NCBI GenBank assembly: GCA_016882555.1
Contig: VGPQ01000015.1
Span: 1 to 11,579 of the forward strand
Reading direction: 5' to 3'
Source: Cyanobacteria bacterium M_surface_7_m2_040
GTDB taxonomy: Bacteria; Cyanobacteriota; Cyanobacteriia; PCC-6307; Cyanobiaceae
DNA length: 11,579 nt
Shown here: one piece after another, positions 5,566-11,579 of the stretch
Position numbering within the stretch: the first letter of the stretch is position 1
How the letters are laid out: every line of letters starts with the position of its first letter
Made by a program: the position numbers and the translations under genes
Notes under the pieces: generated by a model
Told to the model about the DNA's origin: nothing
Seen by the model: only the letters and a program-made list of their open reading frames with translations
Database searches by the model: none

Positions 5566-7989
5566 TCATGGGCCATGCGGTGCTGGTGTGGGGGTTGATG
5601 CCACAGCCAGAGCCTGTTCAGCCGCTGCGACCTGCAACCGTCCCCGGATGAGGGCATCGGGGTTGAGGCTGATCGAGTCGATGCCCTGCTCCACCAGAAA
5701 CCGCGTGAACTCCGGGTAATCGCTGGGGGCCTGGCCGCAGATGCCGATCTTGCGGCCGCAGCGCCGGGCGGTCTCGATCGCCAGCCTGATCATCGCCAGC
5801 ACCGCGGCGTGGCGCTCATCAAACAGATCGGCCACCAGGGCCGAATCACGATCCAGCCCCAGGGTCAGCTGGGTCAGGTCATTGGAGCCGATCGAGAAGC
5901 CATCAAACCGCTCGGCAAAGGCCTCAGCGGCGATCACGTTGCTGGGCAACTCGACCATCACATACACCTGCAGCCCGTTCTGGCCCCGAACCAGACCGTG
6001 GCGGGCCATCTCGGCCAGCACCCGGTCGGCCTCTTCAGGGGTGCGGCAAAAGGGAACCATCGGGATCACGTTGCTGAGGCCCATGGCCTCACGCACCCGC
6101 CTGAGCGCCTGGCATTCCAGGGCAAAGGCCTCACGGAAAGCGGGGGCGTAGTAGCGGGAGGCGCCGCGCCAGCCCAGCATCGGGTTCTCTTCCACCGGCT
6201 CGAACACCGACCCGCCCAGCAGGCGGGCGTATTCGTTGCTCTTGAAGTCGGACCAGCGCACGATCACCGGCCGCGGGTAAAAGGCGGCGGCGATGCGGGC
6301 CACCCCCTGGGCCAGCCCGTCGATGTAATAGGCGGCAGGGGTGTCATGGCCGCTGGTGAGCGCGGCGATGGCCTGCCGATCTGCGGCATCGGTGAGACGT
6401 TGGGGCTGCAACAGCGCCAACGGATGCACGCGGATGTGGTTGGCGATGATGAACTCGAGCCGGGCCAGCCCCACGCCGTCACAGGGGTAGGCGGCCAGCC
6501 GGAAGGCCTCCTCCGGATTGCCCACATTGATCAGCAGCTGGGTGCGGGTCGGCGGCAACTGATCGAGCCGCTGCTCCTCGAGCCGGAAGGGCACCTCTCC
6601 GCGGTAGACGTGGCCCACATCACCTTCGGCGCAGCTGATCGTGATCCGCTCGCCATCGGCGATGCGCTGGCTGCCATCACCGGTGCCGACCACGGCGGTG
6701 ATGCCCATCTCGCGGGCGATGATCGCGGCGTGGCAGGTGCGCCCGCCCTGGTCGGTGACGACGCCACTGGCCTGCTTGAGGATCGGCTCCCAGTCGGGAT
6801 CGGTGCGGCGGGTGACCAGCAGATCACCCTTCTGAAAGCGATCGATCTGGCTGGGATCCTGGATCAGCCGGGCAGGCCCCGCGCTGACCGACGTGCCGAT
6901 GGCGCGGCCCCGGGTGATCTCCTCGGCCCCGGCTGCATCGAGATGCCAGCTGTGCAGAACGGCGTGTTGGCGCTGGGACTGCACGGTCTCGGGACGGGCC
7001 TGCAGGATGAACAGCTCACCGCTGAGGCCGTCCTTGGCCCACTCGATGTCCATCGGGCAGCCGTAGTGCTGCTCGATCAGCACGGCCCAGCGCGCCAGCG
7101 TCAGGATCTCGTCGTCGCTGAGGGCAAAACACCGTTGCTCGGCTTCGCTCACCGGCAGGATGCGCACCGGTTCGCCACGGCCCGCATCGCCATAGACCAT
7201 GCGGATCGCCTTGCTGCCGAGCCGTTTGCTCAGGATCGGCGCATAGCCCTGGGCCAGGGTGGGCTTGAACACCAGCACCTCATCGGGATTGACGGCCCCC
7301 TGCACGATGGTTTCGCCGAGGCCATAGGCCGCCGTCAACAGCACCGCATCGGCAAAGCCCGACTCGGTGTCGATGCTGAACATCACCCCCGAGCAGGCCA
7401 GATCGCTGCGCACCATGCGCTGCACCCCGATCGAGAGCGCCACCTCCAGCTGCGCAAAGCCGTGGTGGGCCCGGTAGGAGATGGCCCGGTCGGTGAACAG
7501 CGAGGCGTAGCAGCGGCGGCAGGCCTGCAGCAGGGCGGCTTCCCCTTCGATGTGCAGAAAGGTCTCCTGCTGACCGGCAAAGCTGGCCTCGGGTAGATCC
7601 TCGGCCGTGGCGCTGGAGCGCACCGCCACCGCCCCACCCCCCAGCCGGCGGTAGGCCTCGACGAGCTGCTGCTGCAGCTCTGGCGGCAACGGCACAGCCA
7701 GCAGCAGGGCCCGGGCGGCGGCACCGGCGGCCTGCAGGGCGGCCAGGTCAGCAGGATTCAAGCCGTCGACAATGGCGGCCAGCGCCTCGCCCACGCGGCC
7801 CGTCCCCTGCGGATTGGGCTGGCCAGCAGCAGGCGATAGGCCTGGGCGGTGGTGGCAAACCCGGGGGGGCACCGCCACGCCGGCTGACGCGAGCCGGCGC
7901 ACCAGTTCGCCGAGGGAGGCATTCTTGCCGCCCACCTGGGCAATGGAGGTGAGGCCCACGGCCTCAAACGGAACAACCAGCGTCGGCAT
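5566..7989 (-). CDS. ppsA: Phosphoenolpyruvate synthase
   Basis: PEP synthase converts pyruvate, ATP and water to PEP, AMP and phosphate in the cytoplasm. The 807-residue frame shows an N-terminal ATP-grasp nucleotide-binding domain (VGGKNASLGELV near 20-30; AVRSSATAEDLPEASFAGQQ). The swivelling phosphohistidine domain carries GGRTCHAAIIARE with H420. The C-terminal PEP-binding barrel carries FSIGSNDLTQLTLGLDRD and GICGQAPSDYPEF with the catalytic-type C751. GAGG lies five bases before the ATG at 7989. One stretch is odd. Residues about 43-58 (RVCHHRPGLSPAAGQP) do not fit the family, while the neighbouring frame there encodes the expected GFATTAQAYRLLLAS. A +1 shift at a C7 run (G7 at 7863-7869) and a -1 shift near 7816-7818 explain this. 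The rest of the protein is normal. Confidence 0.93.
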   Translation of the reverse strand: MPTLVVPFEAVGLTSIAQVGGKNASLGELVRRLASAGVAVPPRVCHHRPGLSPAAGQPNPQGTGRVGEALAAIVDGLNPADLAALQAAGAAARALLLAVPLPPELQQQLVEAYRRLGGGAVAVRSSATAEDLPEASFAGQQETFLHIEGEAALLQACRRCYASLFTDRAISYRAHHGFAQLEVALSIGVQRMVRSDLACSGVMFSIDTESGFADAVLLTAAYGLGETIVQGAVNPDEVLVFKPTLAQGYAPILSKRLGSKAIRMVYGDAGRGEPVRILPVSEAEQRCFALSDDEILTLARWAVLIEQHYGCPMDIEWAKDGLSGELFILQARPETVQSQRQHAVLHSWHLDAAGAEEITRGRAIGTSVSAGPARLIQDPSQIDRFQKGDLLVTRRTDPDWEPILKQASGVVTDQGGRTCHAAIIAREMGITAVVGTGDGSQRIADGERITISCAEGDVGHVYRGEVPFRLEEQRLDQLPPTRTQLLINVGNPEEAFRLAAYPCDGVGLARLEFIIANHIRVHPLALLQPQRLTDAADRQAIAALTSGHDTPAAYYIDGLAQGVARIAAAFYPRPVIVRWSDFKSNEYARLLGGSVFEPVEENPMLGWRGASRYYAPAFREAFALECQALRRVREAMGLSNVIPMVPFCRTPEEADRVLAEMARHGLVRGQNGLQVYVMVELPSNVIAAEAFAERFDGFSIGSNDLTQLTLGLDRDSALVADLFDERHAAVLAMIRLAIETARRCGRKIGICGQAPSDYPEFTRFLVEQGIDSISLNPDALIRGRLQVAAAEQALAVASTPTPAPHGP
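7816..7869 (-). other. Compensating one-base frameshift pair in the ppsA 5' region
   Basis: Read on the coding strand, seven Cs (complement of 7863-7869) stand where six would give VPPGFATTAQAYRLLLAS, a conserved PEP-synthase segment. About 50 bases later, one extra C in the CCC run (complement of 7816-7818) would return to the annotated frame as ASPNPQGTGRVGEALAAI. The net length change is zero, so the gene stays open, but about 16 residues are out of frame. The likely causes are two homopolymer sequencing errors or a real compensated double indel. Confidence 0.75.
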
Positions 7990-8088
7990 GGCCGCCTCGC
8001 AGCTGCAGCCTCACCACTCTGACCAGATCTGCAGCCGACGGGCACCCCTGGTGACGCCACTTAAACTGATCATGTACTTATCTGACCG
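7990..8088. promoter_or_regulatory. Divergent intergenic region between ppsA and the Tic22-protease gene
   Basis: These 99 bases separate two divergent starts and must hold at least the ppsA promoter. The segment around 8061-8085 is locally AT-rich (TTAAACTGATCATGTACTTATCT), the best place for -10 elements in either direction. I cannot assign a convincing -35/-10 pair. The ppsA ATG has a GAGG; the TTG start of the Tic22 gene has no clear Shine-Dalgarno. Confidence 0.3.
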
Positions 8089-9177
8089 TTGATTCTTCGT
8101 CGCACCCTGTCCCTGCTGAGCGCGCCGCTGCTGGCGGCGGCCACCCTGGTGACGGTTGGCCAGGCCCCGGCGCCACAGCCGGCTCTGGCGATCCCCGAAG
8201 CCGAAGCGGTCAAGAAGCTGTCGGTGATCCCGGTGTTCCTGATCACCAACGATCAGGGGGTGCCGCTACCGATCCCCCGCGACAAGACCCTGATCCTGCC
8301 GCTGTACCTGGAGCGCAGCCAGGCCGATCGCGAACTGGCGAACTTCAACAAGGCCAATCCGCAGCTCAAGGCGCAGGTGCTGGCGATCCCGCTCAACGTG
8401 GCCACCGAAAAGGTCGAAGAACTCAACAAGCAGCTTAAGGATGGCCGCACCCTGGTGGCGCCGATCGTGAGCCGTGACCAGGACCGCGCCCAGGCGATTG
8501 CGATCCTCAAGAAGCAGGGACTAAGCAACAAACAGATTCAGAAGGGACTAAATACGCCTGTTTTCTTCACGAAACCATTTTTAACGATTGACACCCCCGA
8601 GGGCAAGCGAGGGGTTTTCTTTTTCCACTATGACCAGTTGCAGAAGGCTCTCGCAGGGACACCTAAGTCCGAGAATCTTGAGCCGCGAGCTGCGGATCTG
8701 ACAGCAGCACTACGAGAGGTAATTAAAGCAGCAGATGATGTGTTTGTCTTCTACCCCACACCCGATTATTTTGACATAGTCAAAAGACAAGGTAATTCAG
8801 AAAATACAACCAAGTTTCCTGAGGAACGTCTTACAAAGCATGAGCCACTTAATCAAGGGAATCCCGGCCCCCTCAGAAGCGCAGAAATACCGATCCAGGA
8901 ACACAATCCATTAATACGAAATGAAAGGATGTCCACGCTAGGTTATACAGCCGAATCGCTACCATCGCCAGACCCGATAAAACTCAACGAGTCTTCGATT
9001 GCTCAGATCGCAAGGTCAATAACTTTGCGAATCGAAGGTGCTACCCAGGGGTCTGGCGTCATGATCCAAAAAAACAATACAACTTATAAATTTTTAACGG
9101 CATGGCACGTACTCGCCGATCAAAAAAAGGTGAGGGTTTGGTCGTCATTACGCCAGACGGAAAGCAGCATTTTGTAG
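8089..9177 (+). CDS. Tic22-family exported protein fused to the start of a trypsin-like protease domain (upstream frame)
   Basis: This frame encodes 362 residues from a TTG at 8089; no in-frame ATG is available near the N terminus. A signal peptide is clear: basic ILRR, a hydrophobic stretch from about 6 to 24, then an Ala-rich region with a likely cleavage after ALA (about 34). Residues about 42-232 are Tic22-like: LSVIPVFLITNDQGVPLPIP, ILPLYLERSQAD, NTPVFFTKPFLTI, GVFFFHYDQLQKAL and FYPTPDYFDIV. Tic22 proteins are soluble and periplasmic in cyanobacteria and are linked to outer-membrane protein biogenesis; the plant homologue serves chloroplast import. A polar linker (about 233-305) then leads into a protease start, ITLRIEGATQGSGVMIQ and FLTAWHVLAD, with the catalytic-type H340. 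The frame then ends in 15 unrelated residues. The remainder of the protease lies in the -1 frame from about 9129. Codon use becomes AT-rich after residue 144. Confidence 0.75.
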   Translation: MILRRTLSLLSAPLLAAATLVTVGQAPAPQPALAIPEAEAVKKLSVIPVFLITNDQGVPLPIPRDKTLILPLYLERSQADRELANFNKANPQLKAQVLAIPLNVATEKVEELNKQLKDGRTLVAPIVSRDQDRAQAIAILKKQGLSNKQIQKGLNTPVFFTKPFLTIDTPEGKRGVFFFHYDQLQKALAGTPKSENLEPRAADLTAALREVIKAADDVFVFYPTPDYFDIVKRQGNSENTTKFPEERLTKHEPLNQGNPGPLRSAEIPIQEHNPLIRNERMSTLGYTAESLPSPDPIKLNESSIAQIARSITLRIEGATQGSGVMIQKNNTTYKFLTAWHVLADQKKVRVWSSLRQTESSIL

Positions 9178-9599
9178 ATTTCACGAGCATCAAGAGAGTT
9201 AAAAAGTACGACCTTGCAGAAGCTGCTTTTAAAAGCAACGAATCTTACAAAGTTGCCAATGTTGGAAAGCCACGAAACGTTGACATTGGGAGCCAGGTAT
9301 TTGTATCAGGATTTGCCCTTCCTTCAAGGGCAGTAAACTCTAGGCCAATGCGCTTTCTCAAGGGAGATATAATTGCAATATCAACAGAGCCGATCGAAAA
9401 AGGCTATCAATTACTTTATTCAAACCAAACCTTACCGGGCATGAGCGGAGGACCCATTTTGAATATCAATGCCGAATTGATAGGGATACACGGCCAAGGA
9501 GAAACAGATTCGGTAAAAATTACTGAGCAAGACAATGTCTACGTCAAAACAGGCGCCAATCAAGGAATACCAATTGAATTTTATTTTCCTATTAAATAG
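9102..9599 (+). CDS. Trypsin-like serine protease domain, C-terminal part (in the -1 frame of the Tic22 fusion)
   Basis: This frame is open from 9090, after a TAA at 9087-9089. Its first ATG at 9102 would give 165 residues, but it is best read as the continuation of the upstream frame. It supplies what the upstream frame lacks: LVVITPDGKQH, the catalytic-type Asp in KKYDLAEA (D37), VFVSGFALPS, LPGMSGGPILN with the nucleophile Ser (S115), and a closing GIPIEFYFPI. Joined through the A7 run, the product would be about 503 residues with His340-Asp375-Ser453, the normal triad order of the S1 family. Alone, this fragment lacks the catalytic His and any export signal and is unlikely to be functional. 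DNA is AT-rich compared with the flanks. No convincing terminator is seen after it; a T6 run near 9621 lacks a stem. Confidence 0.7.
   Translation: MARTRRSKKGEGLVVITPDGKQHFVDFTSIKRVKKYDLAEAAFKSNESYKVANVGKPRNVDIGSQVFVSGFALPSRAVNSRPMRFLKGDIIAISTEPIEKGYQLLYSNQTLPGMSGGPILNINAELIGIHGQGETDSVKITEQDNVYVKTGANQGIPIEFYFPIK
9121..9131 (+). other. Candidate -1 ribosomal frameshift site (A_AAA_AAG) or homopolymer indel
   Basis: The upstream frame reads CAA AAA AAG GTG, so the heptamer A_AAA_AAG (9123-9129) is in exact X_XXY_YYZ phase. A -1 slip makes the next codon GGT at 9129 and enters the frame that completes the protease. This heptamer is the one used by E. coli dnaX. I see no strong Shine-Dalgarno-like stimulator upstream. 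Downstream there is only a weak CGTC/GACG stem. Loss of one A from an A8 run would give the same arrangement. Confidence 0.5.
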
Positions 9600-9691
9600 C
9601 CTCCCAGGTCATAACAACTGATTTTTTAAATGCACAATCAAGAGCGGTTCGATCAAAAAAGCGACTCCTGACTGGACATTAGCCAGGTCTC

Positions 9692-10165
9692 ATGCGAAAA
9701 TTTATAGGTCCGTACTATGACACTGCAATGACCTCAAAGTTTGCGGTACGTATCGCGATGGCAATAGCTTCTGGGGCCTTTGCTCTTCCAATGGCCGCAA
9801 TTGGTCAAACACCAACACCTCAACCTGCAGCCAACAGCAAGCCAGCATCTATGGAGGTGATGAACTCAATGACGCTTGCAGCCGCTGTTAGCGCATGTGA
9901 ACTGGCCATTGGAGCAAAACTTCCACTCCAAACAGCAGTCTTAGCGTCATCTTCAGCGATTTCATTTGTAGTAACAAGTCAATTTGGGAGCAAAGTAGAC
10001 AACTCGCCAAAGCTCCAGCCGGAACAAATATTAAACGGGGCAATTATACAAACTGTTGTCCCGATCAAAGGAGGATGCTACACAAAGCTAAATGACACAG
10101 ACAAAAAGTTTGTCGACGAAGTCATCATGCAGGCACAGAAGCAAATGGGAAGCCAAAAAAATTAG
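9692..10165 (+). CDS. Small exported protein of unknown function
   Basis: I do not recognise a named family. The 157-residue frame starts at an ATG at 9692 with an AGG a few bases upstream. A second in-frame ATG at 9728 (MTSKFAVRIAMAIASG) would give a more typical signal peptide. The hydrophobic segment AMAIASGAFALPMAAIG is followed by a Pro/Gln/Thr-rich stretch, so export to the periplasm is likely. The mature part is mostly helical by eye, with two cysteines (SACELA and GGCYTK) that could form a disulfide. LQPEQILNGAIIQTVV resembles the final segment of small secreted picocyanobacterial proteins I have seen, but I cannot name them with confidence. It lies 92 bp after the protease fragment on the same strand and shares its AT-rich composition, so it probably arrived with it. 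Confidence 0.65.
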   Translation: MRKFIGPYYDTAMTSKFAVRIAMAIASGAFALPMAAIGQTPTPQPAANSKPASMEVMNSMTLAAAVSACELAIGAKLPLQTAVLASSSAISFVVTSQFGSKVDNSPKLQPEQILNGAIIQTVVPIKGGCYTKLNDTDKKFVDEVIMQAQKQMGSQKN

Positions 10166-10206
10166 CCCAAAAGCTAAACTTAAACACTACACAAGCGATT
10201 ATCCAT

Positions 10207-10395
10207 TCATTTATTAGTATCAGGCAGGGCCTGAGCCAGCAGGCCCGCAGCCATCAGCACCCCACCCAGCGCCAGGGCCAGACTGCGGTTGGCGGCGGCA
10301 GGGCCATCGGCCCACACCCCGGCGGCCATGAAGGCGCCGCCCAGCAGCAACGAGGGCACCAGCACGATGCCTTTGGCGGTGCGGTTCAGGCTCAT
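10207..10395 (-). CDS. Small two-helix membrane protein, unknown function
   Basis: This 62-residue protein has two hydrophobic segments, about 8-28 (GIVLVPSLLLGGAFMAAGVW) and about 37-56 (ALALGGVLMAAGLLAQAL), separated by a short loop with DGPAAANR. Both repeat a GG(A/V)xMAAG pattern, suggesting closely packed helices. I do not recognise the family. Its ATG overlaps the stop of the preceding nuclease-like gene as ATGA, which strongly supports that it is translated, by coupling. It is the last gene of the ilvB-led unit and ends almost exactly where the composition switches from AT-rich to GC-rich. Confidence 0.65.
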   Translation of the reverse strand: MSLNRTAKGIVLVPSLLLGGAFMAAGVWADGPAAANRSLALALGGVLMAAGLLAQALPDTNK

Positions 10396-10787
10396 GGGCC
10401 GCAGTCTGGGAGCAGGGACCCATAGCCCGCCGCCACCAGATCGCTGGCCACATCGGTTTGGCGATCGAGGCGTTGCACCTGGGCCACCAGGGTGCCCTGG
10501 TCGACGCCCTGGGGCCTGAGGTTGACCCGGGTGCGGCGGGGCAGTTCGCGCCGCAGCCAGTCGGTGGCTGCCGACTGCTGATCTGAGCCGAGCTCGAGAC
10601 AGGCCAACTCGACGCGATAGCTGCGGTTCTGATCACCCACCTGCAGCAGGCCGGCGCTGCGCACCTGCAGCACCTCGGCGGCGGCCGCCTGCTGCGGGGC
10701 CAGCCCCAGGCCCACGAGCATCAGCAGGCCAAGGCACAGACTGCCCAGCGCGCCAGCCAGCCGCCCGTGGCCCCAGCGCATAGGCAT
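10392..10787 (-). CDS. Exported protein with a degenerate staphylococcal-nuclease-like fold
   Basis: The 131-residue product starts at an ATG overlapping the acetolactate synthase stop (TGATG). A longer frame up to 10856 only overlaps the upstream gene. Residues about 1-37 form a signal peptide (basic start, GLLMLVGLGLA core, AAAA cleavage region). The mature part reads VGDQNRSYRVELACLE, then AATDWLRRELPRRTRVNL, then LVAQVQRLD and DLVAAGYGSLLP. This order resembles the thermonuclease (SNase) OB-fold: a barrel strand, a helix, LP..T.V.L, and a final LV..G.A helix. The catalytic regions differ from SNase: the usual DTPE is replaced by CLEL, and the D.YGR position by DQGTL. Nuclease activity is therefore doubtful. 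Cysteines C63 and C129 could pair. The fold assignment is by pattern only. Confidence 0.6.
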   Translation of the reverse strand: MPMRWGHGRLAGALGSLCLGLLMLVGLGLAPQQAAAAEVLQVRSAGLLQVGDQNRSYRVELACLELGSDQQSAATDWLRRELPRRTRVNLRPQGVDQGTLVAQVQRLDRQTDVASDLVAAGYGSLLPDCGP

Positions 10788-11579
10788 CAGAGCCGAGCAC
10801 CGCAGCTGGGGCAAAACAGATGGGCGCTGGCGGTGGTGGAACCGCAGCTGCCGCACTGGCGGCTGGTGTCGATCGCCAGCTCCGGATGGCTGGGCAGACC
10901 CACCATCTGGGCGTTGCTGGCACCGGGGGGCACCATCGGGTAGCAGTTTTCATTGCGCCGCACCCGCACATCGATGAAGGCCGGGCCGGGATGGGCAAGG
11001 GCTTCAGCCAGCTGCTCGCGCAGGCGGGAGCGCTCATTGATGTGCACCCCGCGCACGCCGAAGGCCTCGGCCAGGGCCACGAAATCGGGCATGCCCCCGG
11101 TCATCTCCGAGGCGCTGTAACGCTCCTCGTAGAAGCTCTCCTGCCACTGGCGCACCATGCCCTGCCAGCCGTTGTTGAGCACCACCACCTTCACTGGAAG
11201 GTTGTACTGGCTCAAGGTGCCGAGCTCCTGAATGTTCATCAGGATCGAGGCGTCGCCGGCCACACAGATCACCTGTTCGTTGGGGAAGGCGGTCTGCACA
11301 CCCATGGCGGCTGGCATGCCGAAGCCCATGGTGCCCAGGCCGGCGCTGCTGATCCAACGGCGGGGTCCGTTGCGCAGGTACTGGGCCGCCCACATCTGGT
11401 GCTGGCCCACATCAGTGGTGTAGAAGGCCGACGGTGCCAGATCGCGCAGGGCGATCACCACCTCTTGCGGGGCAATTTCCCCTTCCGGAGCGGGCACCAC
11501 GAGGGGGTAGTGCTGTTTCCAGGAGGCGATGCGATCGAGCCAGGCCTCGGTGTGGCCCTGGGAGTCTTCACCGCTGGAG
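10787..11579 (-). CDS. ilvB: Acetolactate synthase large subunit, C-terminal part (enters from right edge)
   Basis: The visible 263 residues are the C-terminal third of the catalytic subunit, which makes acetolactate or acetohydroxybutyrate for valine, leucine and isoleucine synthesis using TPP, Mg2+ and FAD. Seen directly are YTTDVGQHQMWAAQY, RWISSAGLGTMGFGMPAAMG, and the TPP/Mg motif GDASILMN followed by LPVKVVVLNN, GWQGMVRQWQESFY, and the C-terminal PAFIDVRV...CYPMVPPGASNAQMVG. The frame is open through the right edge; the GTG near 11500 is internal, not a start. After the normal end of the family, about 30 residues add a zinc-ribbon-like tail with spacing CX2C-X10-CX2C. The stop overlaps the nuclease-like gene start as TGATG, so the two are coupled. 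Confidence 0.93.
   Translation of the reverse strand, partial: SSGEDSQGHTEAWLDRIASWKQHYPLVVPAPEGEIAPQEVVIALRDLAPSAFYTTDVGQHQMWAAQYLRNGPRRWISSAGLGTMGFGMPAAMGVQTAFPNEQVICVAGDASILMNIQELGTLSQYNLPVKVVVLNNGWQGMVRQWQESFYEERYSASEMTGGMPDFVALAEAFGVRGVHINERSRLREQLAEALAHPGPAFIDVRVRRNENCYPMVPPGASNAQMVGLPSHPELAIDTSRQCGSCGSTTASAHLFCPSCGARL

Noticed and set aside
4161..5651. Plus-strand open frame of 496 codons opposite the flavoprotein gene
   Set aside because: It is a GC-rich antisense shadow: low-complexity His/Gln/Ala/Pro-rich product, no domain, while the opposite strand has clear FAD motifs.
5809..7596. Plus-strand open frame of 595 codons opposite ppsA
   Set aside because: Antisense shadow of a well-supported gene; the His/Gly/Leu-rich product has no recognisable motif.
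8072..8092. Six-codon ATG frame whose stop overlaps the TTG start of the Tic22 gene (possible leader peptide)
   Set aside because: No Shine-Dalgarno, no regulatory codon run and no attenuator-like hairpin; such a short frame is easily due to chance.
9600..9691. Possible terminator after the protease fragment (T6 run near 9621; CTGG/CCAG pairing near 9676-9691)
   Set aside because: The T-run has no stem before it, and the CTGG/CCAG pairing is only four base pairs with no T-run after it.
10857..11037. Longer start for the nuclease-like gene, or separate frames inside ilvB
   Set aside because: These frames lie fully inside the conserved acetolactate synthase coding region; the TGATG overlap gives a better start at 10787.

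Overview
The window looks like chromosome from a high-GC picocyanobacterium of the Cyanobium/freshwater Synechococcus type (alpha-cyanobacteria). The evidence is gene content: an Rps1b-like S1 protein, a Tab2/Atab2-family protein, a cyAbrB regulator, a Tic22-family protein, and an acetolactate synthase with an unusual tail. This is an inference from recognised protein families; no database was searched.

Layout. (1) 1-218, minus strand: the N-terminal part of a creatininase-family protein that runs off the left edge. (2) About 271-3241, plus strand: a tightly coupled three-gene unit, rps1b-like / tab2-like / pgeF-like, whose stop and start codons overlap (ATGA and TGATG). (3) 3242-3344: a short intergenic region with a good sigma70-type promoter and a 15-bp inverted repeat, followed by a cyAbrB gene (3345-3710). 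(4) 3717-7989, minus strand: a FAD-dependent dehydrogenase downstream of phosphoenolpyruvate synthase (ppsA). The ppsA 5' region carries two compensating one-base shifts. (5) 8089-9599, plus strand: a signal peptide and Tic22 domain running into a trypsin-like protease domain. The protease domain is split between two frames at an A7 run that forms a perfect A_AAA_AAG slippery heptamer in the correct phase. (6) 9692-10165, plus strand: a small exported protein. (7) 10207-11579, minus strand: the C-terminal part of acetolactate synthase with a zinc-ribbon tail, coupled by overlapping codons to a degenerate nuclease-fold exported protein and then to a two-helix membrane protein.

Most of the window is GC-rich housekeeping sequence. 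From about 8520 to about 10206 the DNA becomes visibly AT-richer with different codon use. The left boundary lies inside the Tic22 coding region, not between genes. The most interesting locus is therefore the chimeric Tic22-protease gene with its possible frameshift. The sober alternative is a broken gene or a homopolymer sequencing error, and the ppsA anomaly about 1.3 kb away makes that alternative more likely.

How the genes fit together: the left operon is mainly translation and RNA related (S1, Tab2) plus a cell-wall-editing or multicopper-like enzyme. The centre holds central carbon metabolism (PEP synthase) and a redox flavoprotein. The right end is branched-chain amino-acid synthesis with two small envelope proteins. 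The AT-rich insert encodes products that all appear to be exported to the periplasm.
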